64,000 bases of DNA from Streptomyces griseoloalbus (lineage in GTDB: Bacteria > Actinomycetota > Actinomycetes > Streptomycetales > Streptomycetaceae). Every line of letters begins with the position of its first letter. Positions within the stretch are counted from its first letter, which is position 1. Under the pieces are notes generated by a model that was given only the letters and a program-made list of their open reading frames with translations, was not told the DNA's origin and did no database searches. Of this stretch, positions 17,179-25,951 are shown in pieces. Where the stretch lies: NCBI GenBank assembly GCA_014650015.1, contig BMUD01000013.1, positions 69,069 to 133,068 of the forward strand, read 5' to 3'. The translations under genes and the position numbers were made by a program.

Positions 17179-17901
17179 TCAGGGGGTGTTGTGGGCGTCG
17201 ACGATGCGGCGGGCGAGGTCGCGCAGTTTCACGTTCTCCCGCTGTGAGGCCCGCACCAGGCTGTCGAAGGCGCCGGCCGCGTCGATGTCCAGGCGCTCCA
17301 TGAGGATGCCGGTGGCCTGGCCGATCAGGTCCCGGGTACGCATCGCCTCGGTGAGCTGCTCGCGCACGGTGGCGGAGTCGAGCGCCATGCCGACGTGCGC
17401 GGTGAACAGCCGCCCGATCCGCAGCGAGGTCTCGTCGAAGGCACGCGGCTTGCGGGAGTAGGTGGTGAGCACCGTCAGCCGGCGGCGGTCGGCACGCAGC
17501 CGCAGCGACAACACGGACCGCAGGCCCCGTTCCGACAGTACGTCCTCGCCCTCGTCCCCCTCGCTGTCCTCGACCCCGGCCACCGGGGCGGTCCACAGGC
17601 GGTGCCAGTACGGCCGGCGCTCGGGCGCCGGGTGTCCGTCCTCGGCGGAGCGCACGACCTCGTCGGTCCAGGCGAGCGTGCGGCGCCGGTTGTTCCGCTC
17701 GATCACGGAGATGCCCGCGTGGTCGGCGCCCGGCACGAGGTCCACCGCGAGACGGACCGCGGTGTCGAGGGTGCTGTCCGGGCTGGACGTGTCATGCAGT
17801 TGGCGCGCCGCCGCCGTAAGCGCTTCCGCCAGTTCCACACCGACAGGGAAACGGGGCAAATCGGAAAACCGGGACGCAACCACCACGAACCTCTTCGGCA
17901 T
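17179..17901 (-). CDS. GAF-ANTAR transcription antitermination regulator
   Basis: About 240 residues if started at ATG 17901; alternatives are a GTG at 17988 behind GGAG and a GTG six codons inside behind AAGAGG. The N-terminal two thirds are GAF-like. The C-terminal ANTAR RNA-binding domain is clear (AMRTRDLIGQATGILMERLD, then AFDSLVRASQ and KLRDLARRIVDAH). ANTAR proteins bind dual hairpins in nascent RNA to block termination. It is divergent from the STAS gene. Confidence 0.82.
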   Translation of the reverse strand: MPKRFVVVASRFSDLPRFPVGVELAEALTAAARQLHDTSSPDSTLDTAVRLAVDLVPGADHAGISVIERNNRRRTLAWTDEVVRSAEDGHPAPERRPYWHRLWTAPVAGVEDSEGDEGEDVLSERGLRSVLSLRLRADRRRLTVLTTYSRKPRAFDETSLRIGRLFTAHVGMALDSATVREQLTEAMRTRDLIGQATGILMERLDIDAAGAFDSLVRASQRENVKLRDLARRIVDAHNTP

Positions 17902-18065
17902 GCACGATCGAACGGTCGTGCGCAGGAGAGCTCCGCAGCACATTCCCGACTGCGAGCACAGGACGTACACAACTTTAGCCGCTTCCACTGATCCGCTCCG
18001 ACGTGGTGCAATGGGCGGACGGGTCAGGAAGCGGCCTTACCGGAAACCGGACGAACGTCTGCCAG

Positions 18066-18431
18066 GTGACTGTCGTGACCTTCCTGCCGAAACCCTCCGA
18101 GCCACATGAGCTGTCCGACCGCGTGCTGTTCCCGTTCCCGCCGGAGATCGACTTCTCCAACGCGGACGAGCTGCTGCCGCTGATCACGTCCCAGGCCCGC
18201 CCCCGCCCGGACCGGCGGCCACGGGTCGTGGTGCTCGATCTCAGCTCGACCCTGTTCATGGACTCCCAGGGCGTCCGCCTCATCAACGAGGTACGCCGAC
18301 TGCTGCACCCCGAGACCCTGGTGTACGTGGTGGCCCGGCCGGACGGCGTGGCGAGCCGCGTCCTGGAACTGACCGGCCTGCGCCGCGACGTCCCGGTGTA
18401 CGACAACGTCCCGGAGGCGATGGCCGCCTAG
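18066..18431 (+). CDS. STAS-domain anti-anti-sigma factor
   Basis: 121 residues from GTG 18066 (a second GTG lies at 18075). The STAS core VVVLDLSSTLFMDSQGVRLI carries the Ser that anti-sigma kinases phosphorylate in this family (D-S-x-G). Such proteins bind HATPase anti-sigma factors and release SigB-type sigma factors. No kinase is adjacent; candidates in the window lie at 55.6 and 63 kb. Which sigma it serves is unknown. Confidence 0.8.
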   Translation: MTVVTFLPKPSEPHELSDRVLFPFPPEIDFSNADELLPLITSQARPRPDRRPRVVVLDLSSTLFMDSQGVRLINEVRRLLHPETLVYVVARPDGVASRVLELTGLRRDVPVYDNVPEAMAA

Positions 18432-18445
18432 GTGTGCTGTCACTT

Positions 18446-18681
18446 CGCGTCGTCGCCCGCAGGGCGGCCTCGCGGCGTCAGATGCGTGCTCTCGGCGTGC
18501 CGGGCGCAGAGCCTCGTACGGGATGTACTCGGCTCTGCACGCGACGTCTGCCGCGCGACGCCCGGCACACACTCTCGCCGCACCACCCGAAAGGCCGAGT
18601 ACGCCCGGTACGAGGGCTTCCGGGCGGCACACCGAGAGCACGCACCGGACGCCGCGCGGCTGCCCTTCGGGCTACGACGCC
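18446..18681. repeat. Large imperfect inverted repeat (about 87-bp arms)
   Basis: The arm at 18446-18532 and the reverse complement of 18594-18681 align almost end to end. Shared blocks include GCGTGCTCTCGG, GAGTAC and CGCGGCGTC. The arms read as similar peptides when translated in opposite directions (AEYIPYEAL against AEYARYEGF), so the element could be a mobile or formerly coding repeat. A related half-block (CTTCGCGTCGTCGCCCGC) recurs at about 20062-20080. In RNA it would fold into one long stem between the STAS and PPOX genes. Confidence 0.75.
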
Positions 18682-18710
18682 ACGTTCGCGGCAGGCCCTA
18701 GTCTGGCGCC

Positions 18711-19181
18711 ATGGCACCGAACATCGCGACGAACACCCGCGTCTCCCTCGATGAGTTGCTCGACTTCGTACGCCCCCGGCACCGCGCGATCCTGCTGACC
18801 CGGCGGGCCGACGGCGGCCCCCAGGGATCGCCACTGACCTGCGGCGTCGACGACTCGGGCCGGATCGTGGTCTCCACCTACCCCGAGCGCGCCAAGACCC
18901 GCAACGCCAAGCGGGACTCCCGGGTGAGCCTGATCGTCCTCAGCGACGAGTGGAACGGACCGTGGGTACAGATCGACGGCACCGCCGAGGTCGTCGACTC
19001 GCCCGAGTCCGTGGAACCGCTGGTGGAGTACTACCGGAACATCGCCGGGGAGCACCCCGACTGGGACGAGTACCGGGAGGCGATGGTCAAGCAGGGCAAG
19101 TCGATCATCCGGATCACCCCGGAGCGCTGGGGGCCGGTGGCGACCGGCGGGTTCCCTGCGCGGCTGGCGGAAGGGGAGTAG
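18711..19181 (+). CDS. PPOX-class F420/FMN-dependent oxidoreductase
   Basis: 156 residues. The split-barrel pattern of the pyridoxamine-oxidase-like class is clear: HRAILLTRRADGGPQGSPLT, then the YPERAKTRNAKRDSRVSL cofactor region and WVQIDGTAEVV. In actinobacteria such proteins often use F420. Substrate unknown. Monocistronic by position, after the large inverted repeat. Confidence 0.88.
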   Translation: MAPNIATNTRVSLDELLDFVRPRHRAILLTRRADGGPQGSPLTCGVDDSGRIVVSTYPERAKTRNAKRDSRVSLIVLSDEWNGPWVQIDGTAEVVDSPESVEPLVEYYRNIAGEHPDWDEYREAMVKQGKSIIRITPERWGPVATGGFPARLAEGE

Positions 19182-19234
19182 TCAGGAGGCTCCTCGGTCT
19201 CCTGCCCTGCCGCACCGGTCAGGCCGGGGTCTTT

Positions 19235-20008
19235 TCAGTCCCGGCTGCGGGCGACCATCGCCTCGATGCCCGCGACCAGCAGGTCCAGGGCGAAGGCGAA
19301 GTCCCGTTCCATCATCTCCTCGACCGTGTCGCCGCCGCGGGCCTCCATGATCCTGGCCGACTCCCCGATGACCTCGGAGGCGTCCGGTGACCGCGTCACC
19401 TCGGTCATGGCGTGCCGGTGGTACTCGTCGGGGGTCAGGCCCGTCGAGGCGACGCGGGCGAGGAAGTGGCCCTCGATCGTGCCGTTGCCGTACACGAACT
19501 GGAAGACGGCGGAGATGGCCCCGGTCAGCTCGTGCGCGGGCAGGCCCGTCTTCCGGACGACCCGCTGGATCACCTCGGAGAACGACAGCGCGTTGGGCCC
19601 GATGTTGAGGAATCGCCCGACCAGCGGCGACAGCCAGGAGTGGCGCACCAGCAGGGCACGGTACTCCCGGGCGAGCGCGCGCAGCTGGTCGCGCCAGTCC
19701 TCGTCGGCAGCCGGATCGGGCAGCGCGGGTTCGCCGAAGGCCGCGTCCAGGGCGAGCTCGAGGAGGTCGTCCTTGGTGTCGACGTACCAGTAGACGGACA
19801 TCGCCGTCACGTTCAGTTCGGCGGCGAGCCGGCGCATGGAGAACTTGTCCAGGCCCTCGGCGTCCAGCAGCCGTACGGTGACCTCGGTGATCCGATCCCG
19901 GTCCAGCCCCGACGGCTGCCCGCCGCCGCGCCCGCCGCGGCGGGCCTTGCCCTCCAGCCAGACACTGGAGCGCGGCCCACGCTCGGACCGCTGGGCTGTC
20001 CTCACCAT
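19235..20008 (-). CDS. TetR-family regulator (TetR_C type)
   Basis: 257 residues, ATG 20008 behind GAGGAAGG. A 35-residue basic extension precedes the helix-turn-helix (RLAAELNVTAMSVYWYVDTK). The C-terminal domain resembles tetracycline-repressor-type ligand domains. Convergent with the PPOX gene. Its target may have been the genes now decayed to its right; no operator was identified. Confidence 0.9.
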   Translation of the reverse strand: MVRTAQRSERGPRSSVWLEGKARRGGRGGGQPSGLDRDRITEVTVRLLDAEGLDKFSMRRLAAELNVTAMSVYWYVDTKDDLLELALDAAFGEPALPDPAADEDWRDQLRALAREYRALLVRHSWLSPLVGRFLNIGPNALSFSEVIQRVVRKTGLPAHELTGAISAVFQFVYGNGTIEGHFLARVASTGLTPDEYHRHAMTEVTRSPDASEVIGESARIMEARGGDTVEEMMERDFAFALDLLVAGIEAMVARSRD

Positions 20009-20044
20009 GGCGCACCTTCCTCGACTCGCCGACGCCGGTTCATG

Positions 20045-20520
20045 CTAGGGCCTGTCTGACCCTTCGCGTCGTCGCCCGCGGGGCAGGCGGGATCCGCCGC
20101 CGGAGACGAAGTAGTGGATCTTCCCGTCCTTCACGTACTGCTGGAACTGGGCGAGCGTCGGGGACGGGTCGGTGCCGATGAAGCCGCCGATCGCCATCAC
20201 GGGCTCGCCGGTGGCGAGTTGGTGACTCGCGGCGTTCTGGGCGCCGATGGCCGCGGCGGCCCAGGTGTAGTCGTCGGCGTCGGTCTCCAGCAGTTCCTTC
20301 GCCTCGGTGTCGACGTCCGCGCCGCCGAGAAGGCCGCCCATGCCGCCGCCCGCGCGGCCTCCGGGCATGCCGGCCTCGGCGTTGGCGCCGGGGCCGGTCT
20401 GCGCATCCCGGCCGGGACTCTGGCCGTTCTGGCCGTTCTGGCCCGTCGGACCGCCGCCGGGAAAGCCGCCGGTGCCGTTGGTGCCCGCGCCGGGCGGGGT
20501 CCGGCCGCCGGGGCGGCGGT
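20045..20520 (-). pseudogene. Remnant of a membrane glycosyltransferase (GT39/ArnT-like) C-terminal part
   Basis: A Gly-rich stretch (GFPGGGPTGQNGQNG, then GGMGGLLGGADVDT) is followed by LLETDADDYTWAAAAIGAQN and GEPVMAIGGFIGTDP. This is the extracytoplasmic tail of actinobacterial GT39-like mannosyltransferases. The 500 or so residues with membrane helices and catalytic loops are missing. The natural C-terminus is lost where the repeat block GCGTCGTCGCCCGC begins. It is out of frame with the kinase remnant it is joined to near 20515. Confidence 0.75.
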
Positions 20521-20904
20521 CAGCGGGGTCGCCTCGGAGGTCGGGACCCCGTTCCGCGTCGTGCGCTTGCTGACGACCCCTTCGGTCACCCGGTCGCCCT
20601 CGATGGTGACGCCGATGGTGCCGATGCCCTGCGGGCCCTTGGTGACGAGGTCGAGAGGGTCCTCCTCCCCCATGAACCGCAGGAGCGGCTCGCCGTGCCC
20701 GGGACCGCCCGCCGCGCGTTTGGCCACCTCCCCCACCTGGCCGTCCAACTGCTCGTACAGATGTGACCGCAACGCCAGCGTGGTCACGGTGCCGACGCGC
20801 ACACCACCGCGATCAACGTTACGGACGCGACGACGAGCCGCGTCCGCAGCGTGCGCGGCTTGCCCACACGCCGCCGCGGACACGGTCGTCGCCGCCCGCT
20901 CACG
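20521..20904 (-). pseudogene. Truncated, frameshifted sensor histidine kinase N-terminus
   Basis: It starts at GTG 20904, overlapping the response-regulator stop (GTGA). Residues KPRTLRTRLVVASVTLIAVV form the first membrane helix. The frame then breaks near 20795, and the sensor continues in another frame as VGTVTTLALRSHLYEQLDG, then LRFMGEEDPLDLVTKGPQG. Nothing beyond ATPLTA remains: HAMP, His-box and ATPase domains are deleted and replaced by glycosyltransferase sequence. Confidence 0.8.
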
Positions 20905-21640
20905 AGACCGCGGGCTTGATCAGGTATCCGGCGCCGCGCCGGGTGTGGATCATCGGCTCCCGGCCGGCGTCGATCTTCCGGCGCAGATACGAGATGTACA
21001 GCTCGACGACGTTCGCCTGCCCGCCGAAGTCGTAGGACCAGACCCGGTCGAGGATCTGGGCCTTGCTGAGCACGCGCCGCGGGTTGCGCATGAGGAAGCG
21101 CAGCAGCTCGAACTCGGTGGCGGTCAGGTGGATGCCGTCCCCGCCCCGGGTGACCTCGTGGCTGTCCTCGTCGAGGGTGAGGTCGCCGACGACCAGCATC
21201 GACTCGGACCGGCGGTCGGCGGCGCCGGACCGCCGGATCAGCCCGCGCAGCCGCGCGACGACCTCCTCCAGGCTGAACGGCTTGGTGACGTAGTCGTCCC
21301 CGCCGGCGGTCAGTCCGGCGATACGGTCCTCGACGGCGTCCTTGGCGGTCAGGAACAGCACGGGCACGTCGGGCAGCTCGCGGCGCAGCCGCCCGAGGAC
21401 GGACAGTCCGTCCATGTCCGGCAGCCTCATGTCCAGGACGACGGCGTCCGGCCGGAACTCGCGCGCGGTCCGCAGGGCACCCTGGCCGTCCCCCGCGCTG
21501 CGGATCTGCCAGCCCTCGTACCGCAGGGCCATGGACATCAGCTCGGTGATCGACTGCTCGTCGTCCACCACGAGCACGCGGACGGGGCTCCCGTCCGGCC
21601 TGAGCAGTTCGGTGCGCCCCTGGGGCGAGATCGTGGTCAT
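20900..21640 (-). CDS. OmpR/PhoB-family response regulator, now orphan
   Basis: 246 residues from ATG 21640. The receiver domain has the acidic pair DDE, phospho-acceptor Asp in VVLDMRLPDMDG, and Lys in DYVTKPFS. The winged-helix effector has VWSYDFGGQANVVELYISYL and RGAGYLIKP. The overlapping cognate kinase gene is destroyed, so phosphorylation must come from another kinase or small phospho-donors, or the protein acts unphosphorylated. Confidence 0.93.
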   Translation of the reverse strand: MTTISPQGRTELLRPDGSPVRVLVVDDEQSITELMSMALRYEGWQIRSAGDGQGALRTAREFRPDAVVLDMRLPDMDGLSVLGRLRRELPDVPVLFLTAKDAVEDRIAGLTAGGDDYVTKPFSLEEVVARLRGLIRRSGAADRRSESMLVVGDLTLDEDSHEVTRGGDGIHLTATEFELLRFLMRNPRRVLSKAQILDRVWSYDFGGQANVVELYISYLRRKIDAGREPMIHTRRGAGYLIKPAVS

Positions 21641-21705
21641 GCCGCACACGATGTCCGGGGCCCCTGAGAGCACTCTTTCGGCATCCTGTGTTTTCGCTGA
21701 GAAAC

Positions 21706-22638
21706 TCACAGGGGCGTTTCGGGGCGGGCCGGGGGCCGCACCGGCAGGCCGAAGAGCCGTGCCGCGTTGTCGTGGCACACCCCCCTCAGCCACGCCTCCC
21801 CGAGTCCCAGCCGCTCCAGCGCGTGCAGCTGATGGACGTACGGATACGGGATGTTGGGGAAGTCCGAGCCGAGCAGGATCCGGTCGCCGAGGGCGGCCAG
21901 CCGGGGCAGGGCCCGGCGGGGGAACGGCGCCATGCGCTCGCTGAAGTCGGTGAACGCCATGGTGGTGTCCAGACGCACCTCCCCGTACCGCTCGGCGAGG
22001 TCCAGGAAGTCCTCGTACTCGGGCATGCCGAGATGCGCCACCACCAGCCGCAGCCGGGGGTGCCGCGCCAGCACCCGGGCGACCGGCCCGGGGCCGGTGT
22101 GCTTGCCGGGCGCGGGCCCGGACCCGCAGTGGATCACCACCGGCACGCCCGCCTCGGCGAGCAGACCCCAGGCCGCGTCGAGCGCCTCGTCGGCCGGGTC
22201 GTACGCACCCACCTGCACATGTGCCTTGAACACCCGCGCCCCCGCCTCCACGGCCTCCCGGACGTGGTCCACGGCCCCGGGCTCGGGGAACAGCGTCGAG
22301 GTGTGCAGACAGTCGGGGGTGCGGCGGGCGAAGTCGGCAGCCCAGCCGTTCAGCCACCGCGCCATGCCCGGCTTGTGCGGGTAGAGCATGGCGGTGAAGG
22401 CCCGCACGCCGAACTGCCGTAGCAGCGCGGCCCGTTCGCCCTCCTCCCTCCGGTACGTGATCGGCCACTCGACGCCGCCGGTCAGCGGCCCGAGTGCGTC
22501 GAAGTAGGCCCACACCTTGCGCAGCACCCGCTCCGGCATGAAGTGCGTGTGCACGTCGATGAGGCCGGGCAGCCCGAGCCCCTCCCAGAAGCGCCGCACG
22601 TCGCCGGCTTCGGTACGGGTGTGGGGGTCAGCGCTCAT
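21706..22638 (-). CDS. Amidohydrolase (TIM-barrel metal hydrolase)
   Basis: 310 residues from ATG 22638. Metal ligands are in order: HTH in LIDVHTHFMP, His in VVIHCGSG, His in LVVAHLGMPEY and Asp in ILLGSDFPNIPYPY. This is the amidohydrolase_2 group, which includes decarboxylases of aromatic acids. Substrate unknown. The gap to the response-regulator gene is 65 bp and both run leftwards. Confidence 0.88.
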   Translation of the reverse strand: MSADPHTRTEAGDVRRFWEGLGLPGLIDVHTHFMPERVLRKVWAYFDALGPLTGGVEWPITYRREEGERAALLRQFGVRAFTAMLYPHKPGMARWLNGWAADFARRTPDCLHTSTLFPEPGAVDHVREAVEAGARVFKAHVQVGAYDPADEALDAAWGLLAEAGVPVVIHCGSGPAPGKHTGPGPVARVLARHPRLRLVVAHLGMPEYEDFLDLAERYGEVRLDTTMAFTDFSERMAPFPRRALPRLAALGDRILLGSDFPNIPYPYVHQLHALERLGLGEAWLRGVCHDNAARLFGLPVRPPARPETPL

Positions 22639-22677
22639 GCCGCCACGATCACCCGGGACCGCGCCCCCGGTCCAGCC

Positions 22678-22737
22678 CTCAGAACAAGCCGTCCTGCGCC
22701 CCCGGGCCACCTCAGAACAAGCCGTCCTGCGCCCCCG
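22678..22737. repeat. Short tandem duplication at the end of the DUF2797 gene
   Basis: A 27-bp block beginning CTCAGAACAAGCC occurs at 22678-22704 and 22711-22737, offset by 33 bp. The second copy contains the stop codon of the DUF2797 gene; the first is a non-coding duplicate of its last codons. Confidence 0.8.
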
Positions 22738-23584
22738 CCCGCTCCCTGAGCGCCCGGACCGGCATCGCGAACTCCCGCCCACCGGCCGGAACCAGCCCCC
22801 ACCCGGCCAGCAGCCGGGTGTCCAGCACCACGACTCCCCTCCCCGTCAGCAGATGCAGATCCGGACCGGCGGCGGCCACCAGCTCACCGCTCACCGCGCC
22901 TCCGGCGACCAGTTCGGCGACCTCCCCCACGGCGGCCGGCACCCCCGTCAGCCCGAACACCTCGACATGATCGACGGGGTGGAAGGGCTCACGGCCGAGC
23001 GACTCCGGCCACCCGCTCAGGGCGACCGCCCGCGCGTGCAGCTCGGCCGTCTCCGCCGCTCGCCCCGCCGCCGTCGCGGGGAGGGACGCCCTCACCGCCC
23101 GCTTGTCCGCGTAGGCGATGCGGTCGGGCACGCGCAGCGCGGCGCGCAGCAGCTCTTCGGTGCGCCGCGCCGCCATCAGCGGCCCGGTCCCCAGCCAGCT
23201 GAAACAGACCGCTCCCTGCTCCAGCAGCCGCGCCGGACCCCGCTCCACCGCCGTGATCCCGACCTTGGCCATCCCGGGCCCGAACCACGCCAGGTATACG
23301 CGGTAGGGCCGCGGATCGTCCGCGAGGGTGTCGGCGGCCACCGAGTGCGCCCGGTCCAGCCGCGCGCACTCCTCGCAGCGCGCCCCCGTACCGCGCGCCG
23401 ACACCGCCGCACCGAGCGGACACGCATGCCCCCGTGCCCCCACGCATCCGCGCACTCCCCCTTCCTCGACCCCGAAGGCGACCCGCTTCCCCCAGGTCAG
23501 CGCGGAGCGCCGGCCACCGTCCCACACCAGCACGGGACCGTCCGCCGACCACCGCAGCCCCGAGCACCGCCATGCCTGTCCCAT
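22712..23584 (-). CDS. DUF2797 protein with GIY-YIG-like core
   Basis: 290 residues. The middle segment YRVYLAWFGPGMAKVGITAV followed by RLLEQGA resembles the GIY-YIG nuclease core (YxVYxxxxxxxxKVGIT...R). Cys pairs (CVGARGHACPLG, RCEECARL) suggest a metal site before it. DUF2797 is widespread and uncharacterised. The start at 23584 has only a weak ribosome site. Confidence 0.82.
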   Translation of the reverse strand: MGQAWRCSGLRWSADGPVLVWDGGRRSALTWGKRVAFGVEEGGVRGCVGARGHACPLGAAVSARGTGARCEECARLDRAHSVAADTLADDPRPYRVYLAWFGPGMAKVGITAVERGPARLLEQGAVCFSWLGTGPLMAARRTEELLRAALRVPDRIAYADKRAVRASLPATAAGRAAETAELHARAVALSGWPESLGREPFHPVDHVEVFGLTGVPAAVGEVAELVAGGAVSGELVAAAGPDLHLLTGRGVVVLDTRLLAGWGLVPAGGREFAMPVRALRERAGAQDGLF

Positions 23585-23741
23585 CTCTGACGAGAGTAGA
23601 GGCGACCACTGACATTGATAGTGGTGCGCAGGTCCCGGTGGCCGCTGAGGTCCTGGTGGCCGTGAGAACCCTGCGGCAGCCGTCCGGGGTAACCTCCCGG
23701 CGTCCCTGGCCGTGGCTTCGCCGACGACCGCGCGCGGCGGC

Positions 23742-24146
23742 TCAGCTCCGGGGCTGTCCGGCGCGCGCGGGATCCGCGCCTTCCGCGCCGCTCCCGCGCA
23801 CGGGTACGGGAACCCGGCCCGCCGCCGGGGCGGGCCCGCGGCGGGCTCGCCCCCGGCCCGCCAACCGGCATCCGAGGCACCCCGTATGCCCCTGCCGGAC
23901 AGTCAGGTCCCGCACCCGCCACCCCCACTGCTCCCTCGGCCGCGGCCCCGACGGCTTGCCCCACCCGGCCAGGTGCAGCACCCAGGTGACGAGCAGACCG
24001 GCCAGGGCGATCACCGGCCCGCCGACCAGCAGCGGCCCGGACACCGTGCAGACCCCCAGGCCCAGAACCGCCGTACCGACACCGGCGATCGCGAAACCTG
24101 TCCACCCCGCGACCGTGTGCCCGTGGTCATATGGATGTGCGCTCAC
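23742..24146 (-). CDS. Two-helix membrane protein with HGHTVAGW motif
   Basis: 134 residues from GTG 24146, behind AAAGGGGGGG. The N-terminal HPYDHGHTVAGWTGFA matches the HGxxPAAW family of small actinobacterial membrane proteins. Two helices follow (GVGTAVLGLGVCTVSG and LLVGGPVIALAGLLVTWVLH), then a basic disordered tail longer than usual. Function unknown. Confidence 0.72.
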   Translation of the reverse strand: MSAHPYDHGHTVAGWTGFAIAGVGTAVLGLGVCTVSGPLLVGGPVIALAGLLVTWVLHLAGWGKPSGPRPREQWGWRVRDLTVRQGHTGCLGCRLAGRGRARRGPAPAAGRVPVPVRGSGAEGADPARAGQPRS

Positions 24147-24247
24147 GTGCCTGCCCCCCCTTTGCAGTCGGCGCCCATAATCTCTCACATCCTAAGAAAT
24201 TTACTATAGAAACCCCTCACGAACTAAGGAAAATGAGGAACCCCGGA

Positions 24248-24724
24248 ATGCAAGCCAAGCCGCGCCCGTCCGCCACCCCGGAGCAGGCGCTGTGGGCGAT
24301 GGACCAGCTCATCGCGACCCACCTGGTGGGTCAGCACGAGATCGCCCAGCAGGTGGGCCTGAACGTCACCGACCTGACCTGCTTCGCCTTCGTCCTCCAG
24401 GCCGGCGAGAACCTGCTCACGGCCGGCGAACTGGCGGACCGCGTCCATGTCACGACGGGCGCGATGACCGGAATCCTCAACCGCCTGGAACGCGCGGGCT
24501 ACATCACCCGCCGCCCCGACCCCGCGGACCGCCGCCGCGTCCGCGTGGCCGCCCTGCCCGACGCCGTGGCCCGCACCCGTGAGATCTACGAGCCCTACTA
24601 CGCCCGCATCACCGCGCTCTTCGCCGACTACACCGCCGAGGAGACCGCCGTACTGCACGACTGGTTCCATCGCGCGAACACGGTGGCGGCGAACTACCTG
24701 GAGGAGCACTGCCGTACCGACTGA
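24248..24724 (+). CDS. MarR-family regulator
   Basis: 158 residues. ATG 24248 is preferred because GAGG lies 8 bases before it; ATG 24233 lies too near its own AAGGA. The winged helix is ELADRVHVTTGAMTGILNRL, then the wing DPADRRRVRV. The upstream 50 bp is unusually AT-rich (CCTAAGAAATTTACTATAG) and probably contains promoter and operator. It is divergent from the HGHTVAGW gene and is followed after 205 bp by a membrane-protein pair it may control. Confidence 0.9.
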   Translation: MQAKPRPSATPEQALWAMDQLIATHLVGQHEIAQQVGLNVTDLTCFAFVLQAGENLLTAGELADRVHVTTGAMTGILNRLERAGYITRRPDPADRRRVRVAALPDAVARTREIYEPYYARITALFADYTAEETAVLHDWFHRANTVAANYLEEHCRTD

Positions 24725-24780
24725 CCCGGCGCGCGCGGTACGGACCCGAGGTGCCCGGTGCGAGGCGCGCCCGGCACCGG

Positions 24781-24863
24781 GGTGCCGGGGCCGAGGTACC
24801 GGGGCCGAGGTGCCGGGGCCGAGGTGCCGGGGCCGAGGTGCCGGGGCCGAGGTGCCGGGTGCC
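24781..24863. repeat. 15-bp tandem repeat, five copies plus partial
   Basis: GGTGCCGGGGCCGAG repeats without a gap from 24781, with one T-to-A variant in the second copy. Non-coding; it lies between marR and the membrane protein gene. The G-rich strand could form G-quadruplex-like structures, which is inference. Confidence 0.9.
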
Positions 24864-24929
24864 ACCCGGAGTGCCAACCTGAAATGAGGGACCGCACCGC
24901 TCGGGGACAGCCGAAGGGCAGGCGAGAAC

Positions 24930-25370
24930 ATGGCGAGCAATGTCAGCGGCACGCGCCACCACCAGGCCGGGTGGGAGGCGGCAAGCCCGTGGGCGACGAG
25001 CTGGACGGTCGCCGCGGCGGTACTGATGACCTTCGGCGGCATCATGGCGATCTTCCAGGGCATCGCCGCCATCGCCCAGGACGACGTCTTCGTCGCCACC
25101 CGAGACTTCACGTACAAGTTCAGCCTGACCGGCTGGGGCTGGGTCCATCTGATCCTCGGCGCCCTGGTGGCCGCCGCCGGTCTCGCCCTGTTCAGGGGGG
25201 CCGGCTGGGCCCGGGCGGTGGGAGTGGCGCTGGCCGGGCTCAGCATGATCGCCAACTTCGTCTGGCTGCCCTACGCACCGGTGTGGTCGATCGTCCTCAT
25301 CATCATCGACGGCTTCATCATCTGGGCCCTGTGCGCACCGCGCCGCGAGTCCCCCGAGTCCCGGGCCTGA
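24930..25370 (+). CDS. Four-helix membrane protein (DUF7144-like)
   Basis: 146 residues. Four hydrophobic segments (AAAVLMTFGGIMAIFQGIAA, GWVHLILGALVAAAGLALF, AVGVALAGLSMIANFVWLP, IVLIIIDGFIIWAL), with a conserved-looking AIAQDDVFV loop. Common in actinobacteria; the DUF number is given from memory. The K+ channel gene begins inside its 3' end. Confidence 0.8.
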   Translation: MASNVSGTRHHQAGWEAASPWATSWTVAAAVLMTFGGIMAIFQGIAAIAQDDVFVATRDFTYKFSLTGWGWVHLILGALVAAAGLALFRGAGWARAVGVALAGLSMIANFVWLPYAPVWSIVLIIIDGFIIWALCAPRRESPESRA

Positions 25371-25951
25371 AGCGCGCCCCCACCGTCCGGAGCGCCCTCT
25401 GGCTCTGGCTGGCCGAGGTCACCGGTGTGGCGGCGATGGTCACCGCCTACTTCCTGCTCCCCCTGGACCGGCTGGGCCCGCACCGCCCGGTGCTCAGCTG
25501 GATCCTCTTCTGCCTCGCCCTGGCCCTGGTGGCCCTCCTGCTGCTGAGGCAGGTCGTCCACGTACTGCTGTCCCGCCGGGACGTCCGCCCCGGACTGGTC
25601 ATCCCCCCACTGATGTGCCTGTCCATCCTGGTCTTCGCGACCGCCTACCAGGCCCTGGCCCAACGCCCCGGCGAGCTGGACGGCATCACCACCCGCCTGG
25701 ACGCCCTCTACTTCACCCTGGTCACCCTGGCCACCGTCGGCTACGGCGACATCACCCCGCACGGCCAGACGGCCCGCCTGGTCACCATCCTGCAGATCCT
25801 CTACACCTTCGTCTTCCTCACCGCGGCGGCCACCGCCCTGACCCACTACCTCCGGACCACCCTCCGCGACCACGGAACCTCCCCCGGACACGACGCCCCC
25901 GCTCCAGGCCCCGACCCCGACCCCGACTCGGACGACGCGGACACCGGATGA
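25331..25951 (+). CDS. Two-pore-helix type potassium channel
   Basis: 206 residues from GTG 25331, overlapping the previous gene by 40 bp; CTG at 25368 would be a later start. The selectivity filter is intact (TLATVGYGDITP), with helices before (LVIPPLMCLSILVFATAYQA) and after (VTILQILYTFVFLTAAATAL). Two further N-terminal helices give four in all. The tail is Pro/Asp-rich, with no RCK domain. Probably a passive K+ conduit. Confidence 0.88.
   Translation: MRTAPRVPRVPGLKRAPTVRSALWLWLAEVTGVAAMVTAYFLLPLDRLGPHRPVLSWILFCLALALVALLLLRQVVHVLLSRRDVRPGLVIPPLMCLSILVFATAYQALAQRPGELDGITTRLDALYFTLVTLATVGYGDITPHGQTARLVTILQILYTFVFLTAAATALTHYLRTTLRDHGTSPGHDAPAPGPDPDPDSDDADTG

Noticed and set aside
18432-18701. 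Small genes on either strand within the large inverted repeat
   Set aside because: Both arms give similar peptides only because they are inverted copies; no ribosome sites and no family resemblance.
24781-24863. CRISPR-like or origin iteron array
   Set aside because: 15-bp units with no spacers, no replication gene nearby; a simple GC-rich minisatellite is enough.
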